DNA from: Bathymodiolus azoricus thioautotrophic gill symbiont
GTDB lineage: Bacteria > Pseudomonadota > Gammaproteobacteria > PS1 > Pseudothioglobaceae
Reading direction: 5' to 3'
Assembly: GCF_001298715.1 (NCBI RefSeq)
Contig: NZ_CDSC02000191.1
Span: 1 to 7,703, forward strand
DNA length: 7,703 nt
Position numbers and translations under genes: made by a program. The notes beneath the pieces are model-generated. The model was given only the letters and a program-made list of their open reading frames with translations. It ran no database searches and was not told where the DNA came from. Below, piece after piece: positions 1 through 5,229 of the stretch. How positions within the stretch are numbered: the first letter of the stretch is position 1; every line of letters begins with the position of its first letter.

Positions 1-29
1 CGAGTGCTTGGGTGAATAGATTCTTGCAT
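1..29 (-). CDS. 5' end of a gene, possibly ribosomal protein L31 (partial)
   Basis: An ATG at 29-27 opens a frame that leaves the window after ten codons, reading M-Q-E-S-I-H-P-S-T-R. An AGGA Shine-Dalgarno-like sequence lies about 10 nt upstream. The I-H-P near the N-terminus followed by x-(Y)-R resembles the start of bacterial L31 (rpmE family), which usually begins with a short charged stretch and then IHPxY. Here a Thr occupies the usual Tyr position. Ten residues are too few to be sure. The start site and strand are reasonably supported, but the identity is tentative. It lies downstream of, and in the same direction as, the broken methyltransferase reading frame, 50 nt after its last stop. 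Confidence 0.4.
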
Positions 30-79
30 TTTTTAACCGTCCTTTTTGAGTGTGTGGTAGAGTGTTATTTTAAATGGGG

Positions 80-589
80 TTACCCACTCAGGATTTGAAA
101 GAACCGTTTTTGTAATTCATCATAAATAACTTTAATTGTCTTGCCCTTGTCATGAGTTTTTAAATTTTTTACATTTTCCAAAATAAATGCTTTTGGTTTT
201 TTTTCTTTTAAAATTCTAACAATATCAAAAAATAAATTACCCCTACCGCCTTTGTCTTTAAAGCCTTACCTATATCCAGCAACAGAAAAAGGTTGACAAG
301 GAAAACCTGCAAATAAAAAGTCAAAATTAGGGATATTTTTTTCATCTACTTTGGTAATATCGCCTGCAAAATTCCCTGAATAAAATAAATCTTTATTATG
401 TTTTAAAAAATTTGCTTGATAAGTTTTACGAGCATTTTCATCAAATTCTGAGGCAAAAACGCATTTTCCTCCTAAATTTGAAGCGGCTAAATGAAAGCCG
501 CCAATACCTGCGAATAAATCAATAAAGGTAAATTTTGGTTCATTTTTATAAATAGACTTCTTTGTCTCAAACTGATCAAATATTCCCAT
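80..589 (-). pseudogene. Truncated, nonsense-interrupted C5-cytosine DNA methyltransferase remnant
   Basis: This is the methyltransferase part of the locus, in the same frame as radC. Seen in order are motif I (SAM binding, DLFAGIGG), the FASEFDENARKTY stretch expected for motif II, and motif IV (GFPCQPFSVAG with the nucleophilic Cys). An in-frame TAA follows at 266-268, and 61 more codons continue in the same frame with [10 protein letters not shown] and motif VI (ILENVKNL), then HDKGKT, ending at a second TAA at 80-82. Homology appears to stop around 105-115. The QxRxR motif VIII, target-recognition domain and motifs IX-X are missing, so about 168 codons remain against the usual 300-plus. 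The enzymes of this family methylate cytosine at C5 at a specific site, normally within restriction-modification systems or as orphans. An ATG at 589, with GGGGGA at 605-600, may be the ancestral start. No restriction endonuclease is visible in the window. Its target specificity cannot be inferred. Confidence 0.85.
266..268 (-). other. In-frame nonsense codon interrupting methyltransferase homology
   Basis: The codon is TAA between ...SVAGYR and GFKDKGGRG.... Family members normally have a Lys or Gln codon at this point, so a single change from AAA or CAA would explain it. The frame is identical on both sides, which rules out a frameshift as the cause. The stop is seen directly; the ancestral codon is inferred. 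Confidence 0.85.
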
Positions 590-1291
590 TTGAAAGCCAT
601 CCCCCATATAATCAATGGTTTTATTATGTTTTAATTCTTGGTAAAAACTATTATGCCCGTTTTTGGCTATGATGACAAAATCTAATAATGCAATACCCAT
701 TATTTGCCCTGCTTTGCCGATATTTTTGGCAACTTGTTTATCTTGTCTACTAGGAGTTGGGTTGCCACTTGGATGGTTATGAATAAGAATTATATTGGCG
801 GCTTTATTTTTCAAAGCGCTGGAAAAAATCTCTCGTGGATGAATAAGACTTTTATCTAACAATCCAATGCTTAAAGTTTCTTTTTTAATTGGTGCATTAC
901 GGCTGTCAAGGTGTAGGCAAATTAAATGTTCTTTTTTCTTGTCTCTAATATCAAAAGCAAGTGTCAATACATTTTGTACATTCTTGATTATTAAATCAGT
1001 GCTATTTTGCTCTTGGTAAAAACGCTTTATTAGGGCAACTGCGCTATAAACTTGTAAGGCTTTGGCTTGTCCAATGCCTTTAACTGCTAACAAATCATCA
1101 ATGGTGATATTGAGAAAATCCTTATTAAATTTGGTAATAATAGTTTTGGCTAAGGTTTGGACATTGATACCTTTGATGCCACTACTAAGTAAGATGGCTA
1201 GAAGGTCTGTCTTAGATAAGGCATTAGAGCCTTTTTTGAGTAATTTTTCTCTAGGGCGGTCAACTTCAGGAATGTCTTTTATTTTTGGCAT
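266..1291 (-). CDS. radC: RadC-family JAB/MPN protein fused in frame to the front of a C5-cytosine DNA methyltransferase
   Basis: The first ~230 residues are a full RadC-like protein. They comprise an N-terminal segment with the DRPREKLL motif (residues 11-18), a helix-hairpin-helix-like KGIGQAKA (71-78), and a JAB/MPN metal-binding signature HNHPSGNPTPSRQD (171-184) giving H171, H173, S181 and D184. RadC was historically tied to DNA repair, but its biochemical role is unresolved. The usual length is about 220-230 aa. Here no stop follows, and the frame runs on through methyltransferase motif I (DLFAGIGG, about 258-265) and motif IV (GFPCQPFSVAG, catalytic Cys about 332) to a TAA at 266-268, giving about 341 aa. 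I chose the ATG at 1291 because RadC homologues start close to this point. It lies 13 nt after the lpdA stop, with an AAAAGG spanning the lpdA end as a distant Shine-Dalgarno. A TTG at 1297 is an alternative start. It is probably cotranscribed with aceF-lpdA. The RadC part is intact; the methyltransferase tail cannot be catalytically complete. Confidence 0.85.
   Translation of the reverse strand: MPKIKDIPEVDRPREKLLKKGSNALSKTDLLAILLSSGIKGINVQTLAKTIITKFNKDFLNITIDDLLAVKGIGQAKALQVYSAVALIKRFYQEQNSTDLIIKNVQNVLTLAFDIRDKKKEHLICLHLDSRNAPIKKETLSIGLLDKSLIHPREIFSSALKNKAANIILIHNHPSGNPTPSRQDKQVAKNIGKAGQIMGIALLDFVIIAKNGHNSFYQELKHNKTIDYMGDGFQMGIFDQFETKKSIYKNEPKFTFIDLFAGIGGFHLAASNLGGKCVFASEFDENARKTYQANFLKHNKDLFYSGNFAGDITKVDEKNIPNFDFLFAGFPCQPFSVAGYR
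595..605 (-). promoter_or_regulatory. Possible internal ribosome binding site for the methyltransferase part
   Basis: GGGGGA at 605-600 lies 10 nt upstream of an in-frame ATG at 589 that begins M-G-I-F-D-Q-F, just before motif I. Free-standing methyltransferases typically start a short distance before motif I, so this may be the relic of their own translation start, now embedded in the radC frame. Confidence 0.4.
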
Positions 1292-1304
1292 ATTCAAAAA
1301 TAAA

Positions 1305-2708
1305 TCACCTTTTCTTTGGTGGTAATAAATCCGTAATCGTGCCTTCTGCCATTTCAACAGCGAAAGCAGTGGTTTCGCTCAGTGTTGGGTGGGCGTGGAT
1401 GGTGAGTGCAATGTCACTCATATCACAGCCCATTTCAATGGCAAGGGTGGGTTCAGCGATGAGCTCACCTGCATTGGTGCCACAGATGCCCATGCCTAGG
1501 ATGCGGTGGGTGTGTTTGTCGAATATGGCTTTTGATACGCCTTCACTCCTACCGATGCTGAGGCTTCTACCTGAGGCTGCCCAAGGGAATTTACCGACTT
1601 CATATTCCACACCTTCGCTCTTTAGTTCTTTTTCAGTTTTCCCTGTCCAGGCGACTTCTGGGTCGGTGTAGGCGACAGATGGAATGGCGAGTGCATCAAA
1701 ACCTGACTTGTGTCCACAGATAACTTCAGCAACAACTTTGGCTTCATGAACGGCTTTGTGGGCGAGCATTGGTTGACCAATAATATCACCGATGGCATAG
1801 ATATTTGAGATGTTGGTTTTCATTTGCTTGTCAACATTGATAAAACCCCAATCATCAACATGCACACCTGCTTTTTCGCAGTCAATGAGTTTGCCATTAG
1901 GCGTGCGCCCGATAGAGACCAAGACTTTATCAAAGCTATCAAACTCTGGGACATTTTTGCCTTTAAAGCCGACTTGAATACCGTCTTCTTGTGCTTTCAT
2001 ACTGGTAACTTCGGTGCTTAAGAAAATATTGGCATATTGTTTTTTAATGCGTTTGAATAGTGGGTTAACAATGTCTTTATCTGCTGCTGCGATGAGTTGG
2101 TCTGAGAGCTCAACCACAGTGATTTCACTACCAAGTGCTTCATAAACAGTTGCCATTTCTAAACCGATAATACCACCACCAACAATGAGCAAGCGTTTTG
2201 GCGCATTCTCTAAATCCAGCGCATCGGTTGAGTCCATGACGCGCGGGTCATCAAACGGGAAGGCGGGTATTTTAGTAACACGCGAGCCAGCAGCGATGAT
2301 AGCCTGTTCAAATTCAATAACCTCGTTAGTAGCATCAATTTTGATTTGAGTATTGGAGATAAACCTACCATAGCCAGTAACGACTTGCACACCTCTTGCT
2401 TTTGCTAGGGCTTTGATACCGCCCGTTAACTTACTAACTATATCGTCTTTATTTTTGCGTACAGCGTCAATATCAATCTTTGGCTTGTTAAAGGTAACGC
2501 CAAGGTGTTTAGCTTCTTTAGCTTCGTTGATAATTTCTGCAGTATGTAATAGTGCCTTTGAAGGAATGCAACCTACATTTAGGCATACACCACCTAAGCT
2601 TTCATAGCGTTCGACAAGCACTACTTTTTTGCCTAAATCAGCAACACGAAAGGCAGCTGTATAACCACCAGGGCCAGAGCCGATAACAACAACTTGGGTT
2701 TTAATCAT
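1305..2708 (-). CDS. lpdA: Dihydrolipoyl dehydrogenase (E3 of the pyruvate dehydrogenase complex)
   Basis: A 467-residue cytosolic flavoprotein that reoxidises the dihydrolipoyl arm of E2 with NAD+. Visible elements in order are an FAD-binding GSGPGG (10-15), the redox-active disulfide GGVCLNVGCIPSK (Cys42 and Cys47), an NAD-binding Rossmann motif VGGGIIGLEMA (about 176-186), a second FAD-contact motif YAIGD (about 310), and the C-terminal dimer-interface catalytic pair in HPTLSE (His440, Glu445). The length is normal for the family. The ATG overlaps the end of aceF by 8 nt (ATGATTAA), and GAGG at 2718-2715 lies 6 nt upstream as a Shine-Dalgarno, so translation is probably coupled. This placement directly after E2 indicates pyruvate dehydrogenase service, though E3 may also be shared with 2-oxoglutarate dehydrogenase or glycine cleavage. 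No terminator separates it from radC. Identity is secure. Confidence 0.97.
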   Translation of the reverse strand: MIKTQVVVIGSGPGGYTAAFRVADLGKKVVLVERYESLGGVCLNVGCIPSKALLHTAEIINEAKEAKHLGVTFNKPKIDIDAVRKNKDDIVSKLTGGIKALAKARGVQVVTGYGRFISNTQIKIDATNEVIEFEQAIIAAGSRVTKIPAFPFDDPRVMDSTDALDLENAPKRLLIVGGGIIGLEMATVYEALGSEITVVELSDQLIAAADKDIVNPLFKRIKKQYANIFLSTEVTSMKAQEDGIQVGFKGKNVPEFDSFDKVLVSIGRTPNGKLIDCEKAGVHVDDWGFINVDKQMKTNISNIYAIGDIIGQPMLAHKAVHEAKVVAEVICGHKSGFDALAIPSVAYTDPEVAWTGKTEKELKSEGVEYEVGKFPWAASGRSLSIGRSEGVSKAIFDKHTHRILGMGICGTNAGELIAEPTLAIEMGCDMSDIALTIHAHPTLSETTAFAVEMAEGTITDLLPPKKR

Positions 2709-4236
2709 AATTTGCCTCGCTTAAGATGTTGTTAAGTTCTGCCATAAAGCGACCACCTTGTGCGCCGTCAATAACTCGATGGTCATAAGACAAGGCTAGT
2801 GGGAGTGTTAATTCTGGCGTGAATTCTTTGCCATTCCAAATGGGTTTATTGACTGAGCGAGACACGCCCAAAATAGCAACTTCTGGTGCGTTGACAATCG
2901 GTGTAAATTGCGTACCGCCAATACCACCAAGACTGGAGATGGTAAAACCTGCGCCCTGCATATCTTTAGGACTGAGTTTCCCCTCACGCGCTTTGGCAGA
3001 AGTCTCTCCCAACTCTGTGGCAAGTTCAAGCAAAGATTTTTGTTCAACATTTTTAATCACGGGTACTACTAAGCCATTTGGCGTATCCATAGCGATACCT
3101 AAATTAAAATATTTTTTGATGATTAAGTTTTCACCAGATTCATCCAATGAGGCGTTAAAGCGTGGATGAGATTGAAGTGCTTGAATCACCGCCTTCATAA
3201 TAAATACCAATGGCGTTAGTTTAATGCCTTGTGCTTTTTGCGCTTGTCGGTAGGCCTCCATTTTGTCAATATTGACTTCATCAAACTGTGTCACATGTGG
3301 AATATTGAGCCAGCAGGCAGTTAGATGTTTACCTGAGAGTTTGTTAATTCTGGATAATGCTAATGTCTGTGTTTCACCAAATTTAGAGAAGTCAATGTGT
3401 GGCGTTTTAGGTAGCGCACTACCCATACCACCTGATGCCATAATTTGTTTTACATAACCCTTAAGGTCAGCGTCTAGTACTCTGCCTTTTTGCCCTGTGC
3501 CAGTGACATTGGACAAATCCACACCTAATTCTCGTGCCAATTTGCGAATAGAGGGGGAGGCATGAGAGGCTCCCTTAGGTATTGTTGATACTGATTGATC
3601 TAAGGTTTGTGGTGGTGTTGCGCTTGCAGGTTTTGGCGCAGGAGCGGACGCAGGTGTAGAGACTGGCTCTGGCGCGGTGTCTTTTGTTGCTACTATTTCA
3701 ACGCCTGTACTTTCAATGTTAAGGATTAAATCACCTAGTTTAATTTTGTCGCCTAATGTGACATTAATATCAATCACTTTACCTGTGACAGGGGTTGGGA
3801 TTTCCATTGATGCCTTGTCACTTTCCAAAGTGATTATGCTATCTTCTGCTGATAGTTCATCGCCTGCATTGACAAGAATTTCAATCACTTCAACTTCATC
3901 AAAGTCACCAATATCGGGTACAACTACAGGGATGATTTTTGGTTCAATATCTATTACTTCTGCGACTGATTCTTCACTTGTATCAGCGTTGTCTTGCTCA
4001 GTTTGAAGTGCTAAAAGCACATCGCCTTGTTTGATTTTATCGCCTAGGGCAATGTTTATTTCAGTGACTACACCCGCCCAAGGGGTTGGGATTTCCATTG
4101 ATGCCTTGTCACTTTCCAAAGTGATTATGCTATCTTCTGCTTCAATTGTATCGCCAACAGATACTAAAATCTCAATAATTTCAACTTCGTCAAAGTCACC
4201 AATATCGGGTAATTGTATATTTTTAATTTCAGACAT
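2701..4236 (-). CDS. aceF: Dihydrolipoyllysine acetyltransferase (E2 of the pyruvate dehydrogenase complex), two lipoyl domains
   Basis: The core enzyme of the complex; it moves the acetyl group from E1 to CoA through swinging lipoyl arms. From the ATG at 4236 the protein is 511 aa. Lipoyl domain 1 covers about 4-78 (ESDKASMEIP, lipoyl-Lys44) and lipoyl domain 2 about 101-175 (same motif, Lys141). An Ala/Pro-rich flexible linker follows (about 188-212), then a peripheral subunit-binding domain (SPSIRKLARELGVDLSNV onward, about 227-262) and the acyltransferase domain ending in SYDHRVIDG (His486, Asp490 catalytic). E. coli AceF has three lipoyl domains; two is common in other gammaproteobacteria. 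A TTG two codons upstream (4242) is an alternative start. I prefer the ATG, since neither has a clear Shine-Dalgarno. The gene leads an aceF-lpdA(-radC) unit with no aceE upstream; the divergent neighbour is an ABC ATPase, so E1 must be encoded elsewhere. Confidence 0.96.
   Translation of the reverse strand: MSEIKNIQLPDIGDFDEVEIIEILVSVGDTIEAEDSIITLESDKASMEIPTPWAGVVTEINIALGDKIKQGDVLLALQTEQDNADTSEESVAEVIDIEPKIIPVVVPDIGDFDEVEVIEILVNAGDELSAEDSIITLESDKASMEIPTPVTGKVIDINVTLGDKIKLGDLILNIESTGVEIVATKDTAPEPVSTPASAPAPKPASATPPQTLDQSVSTIPKGASHASPSIRKLARELGVDLSNVTGTGQKGRVLDADLKGYVKQIMASGGMGSALPKTPHIDFSKFGETQTLALSRINKLSGKHLTACWLNIPHVTQFDEVNIDKMEAYRQAQKAQGIKLTPLVFIMKAVIQALQSHPRFNASLDESGENLIIKKYFNLGIAMDTPNGLVVPVIKNVEQKSLLELATELGETSAKAREGKLSPKDMQGAGFTISSLGGIGGTQFTPIVNAPEVAILGVSRSVNKPIWNGKEFTPELTLPLALSYDHRVIDGAQGGRFMAELNNILSEANYD
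2714..2718 (-). promoter_or_regulatory. Shine-Dalgarno of lpdA inside the aceF 3' end
   Basis: GAGGC on the minus strand sits 6 nt upstream of the lpdA ATG (2708) and within the last codons of aceF. This fits translational coupling across the 8-nt overlap. Confidence 0.6.
3790..3850. repeat. 61-bp perfect direct repeat, copy in lipoyl domain 2 of aceF
   Basis: Identical base for base to 4081-4141, offset 291 bp (97 codons). It encodes the lipoyl-lysine segment of the second lipoyl domain. A second block (3890-3920 versus 4181-4211) at the same offset differs at one base. It reflects duplication of the lipoyl domain within the gene. Confidence 0.9.
4081..4141. repeat. 61-bp perfect direct repeat, copy in lipoyl domain 1 of aceF
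   Basis: Partner of 3790-3850, coding for the lipoyl-lysine segment of the first lipoyl domain. The identity includes synonymous positions, which suggests a recent duplication or gene conversion rather than protein-level selection alone. Confidence 0.9.
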
Positions 4237-4247
4237 AAGCAAATGTG

Positions 4248-4262
4248 CACTTTTTTAAAGTG
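4248..4262. repeat. Small inverted repeat in the aceF leader
   Basis: CACTTT-TTT-AAAGTG gives 6-bp perfect arms around a 3-nt centre, lying 11 nt upstream of the aceF ATG and downstream of the putative aceF promoter. It could be an operator or a small leader hairpin. It does not match the known E. coli PdhR operator. Chance occurrence in AT-rich DNA is possible. Confidence 0.35.
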
Positions 4263-4266
4263 TGTA

Positions 4267-4275
4267 ATTATCGCA
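4267..4275 (-). promoter_or_regulatory. Putative extended -10 promoter for aceF-lpdA-radC
   Basis: On the minus strand TGCGATAAT matches an extended -10 (TGnTATAAT) with one mismatch in the hexamer. It would start transcription roughly 25 nt upstream of the aceF ATG. The -35 position (CCGTTA, 4295-4290) is poor, as is usual for extended -10 promoters. Inferred from pattern only. Confidence 0.4.
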
Positions 4276-4294
4276 TAAATCATCAAAACTAACG

Positions 4295-4300
4295 GATAAT
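4295..4300 (+). promoter_or_regulatory. Possible -10 element for the ABC exporter genes
   Basis: GATAAT lies only 8 nt before the ATG at 4309, so a transcript starting from it would be nearly leaderless. This would fit the absence of a Shine-Dalgarno there. No good -35 is visible at 4272-4277. The pattern is weak and only suggestive. Confidence 0.25.
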
Positions 4301-4308
4301 GTTTGCCT

Positions 4309-5226
4309 ATGTCAGCTGCACTTACCATTAAATCACTTAGCAAAATTTATGCCAATAATTTTTATGCCTTAAAAGGTATTGATTTGTCGGTAGAGCAAGG
4401 CGATTTTTTTGCACTTTTGGGTAGTAATGGTGCGGGTAAAACGACAGCTATTGGCATTATTTGTGGCTTGTTAAATAAAACTCAGGGCGATATTCAAATA
4501 TTAGGACTCAATCAAAATACCTATGTAAATGATATTAAGCGTTTGATTGGTTTGATGCCGCAAGAATTTAATTTTAATCTGTTTGAACCTATTGAAGAAA
4601 TACTGATTAATCAAGCAGGTTACTACGGTATCTCGCGTACAGATGCTAAAGTCCAAACAGAGATTTTGCTCAAAAAAATGCAACTTTGGGATAAACGCAC
4701 AGATATGGCTAAATCTTTATCAGGTGGCATGAAGCGTCGTTTAATGTTAGCAAGGGCACTCGTTCACCAGCCAAAAATATTGATTTTGGATGAACCGACT
4801 GCAGGTGTTGATGTTGAGATTCGTCGCTCTATGTGGTCATATTTAAAAGAGCTTAATCGCTCGGGTGTGACCATTATTCTAACGACACATTATTTAGAAG
4901 AGGCAGAGTCCTTGTGTCGTAATATCGCAATTCTTAATGAAGGTAAGGTGGTTGAGCAAACCAGTATGAAAAAATTGTTAGCCAAGGTATCGCATCAAGT
5001 TTTGATTTTAGAAAGTTTAAGTGTGTTGCCAGACAATATTGAGCAAGCGCAATTTAGCTGTGAAAGATTGGATGATTATTCTTTACAAGTGACATTAGAA
5101 GTTAGCATAAATATTACTGATGTTTTGCAAAGCCTATCTAAGCAAGGCATTAGTGTTGAGCATATTCGTAGCACACAGAATCGTTTGGAAACACTGTTTT
5201 TGAATCTAACAAACAAGGCGGTATAA
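4309..5226 (+). CDS. yadG: ABC-2 type exporter, ATP-binding subunit (YadG-like)
   Basis: A 305-residue cytoplasmic ATPase that powers the membrane partner encoded 3 nt downstream. Seen are Walker A GSNGAGKT (38-45), the ABC signature LSGGM (137-141), Walker B ILILDE (Asp161, Glu162) followed by PTAGVD, and an H-loop His194 in TTHYLEEAE, then a C-terminal extension of about 100 residues typical of ABC-2 drug, polysaccharide or haem exporter ATPases. Size and domain order match E. coli YadG (about 308 aa), whose substrate is not firmly known. I took the ATG at 4309; a TTG at 4303 is also in frame, and neither has a clear Shine-Dalgarno. It is transcribed divergently from aceF and forms an operon with the permease. 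All nucleotide-binding motifs are intact, so it should be active. The substrate cannot be read from sequence. Confidence 0.93.
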   Translation: MSAALTIKSLSKIYANNFYALKGIDLSVEQGDFFALLGSNGAGKTTAIGIICGLLNKTQGDIQILGLNQNTYVNDIKRLIGLMPQEFNFNLFEPIEEILINQAGYYGISRTDAKVQTEILLKKMQLWDKRTDMAKSLSGGMKRRLMLARALVHQPKILILDEPTAGVDVEIRRSMWSYLKELNRSGVTIILTTHYLEEAESLCRNIAILNEGKVVEQTSMKKLLAKVSHQVLILESLSVLPDNIEQAQFSCERLDDYSLQVTLEVSINITDVLQSLSKQGISVEHIRSTQNRLETLFLNLTNKAV

Positions 5227-5229
5227 GAT

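Noticed and set aside
80..112. Sequence resembling the 3' end of a tRNA (GGATTTGAA near a TGGGGTTACC), which could mark an integration site
   Set aside because: The spacing between the would-be CCA end and the T-loop is 15 rather than 13 nt, and the T-stem arms do not pair, so it is not a tRNA or a recognisable fragment.
266..268. Programmed stop-codon readthrough to make a full methyltransferase
   Set aside because: The codon is TAA, the least leaky stop, with no recognisable readthrough signal, and the downstream frame still lacks the target-recognition domain and motifs VIII-X, so readthrough would not restore an enzyme.
1292..1357. 22-codon N-terminal extension of radC starting at 1357
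   Set aside because: It overlaps the lpdA 3' end in another frame and has no RadC similarity; family alignment favours the ATG at 1291.
1305..4236. Long plus-strand frames opposite lpdA and aceF (for example at 1285-1671, 3677-4006 and 4031-4258)
   Set aside because: They are antisense shadows of well-conserved genes, with no recognisable domains or ribosome binding sites. The two frames at 3677-4006 and 4031-4258 resemble each other only because the lipoyl domains are repeated.
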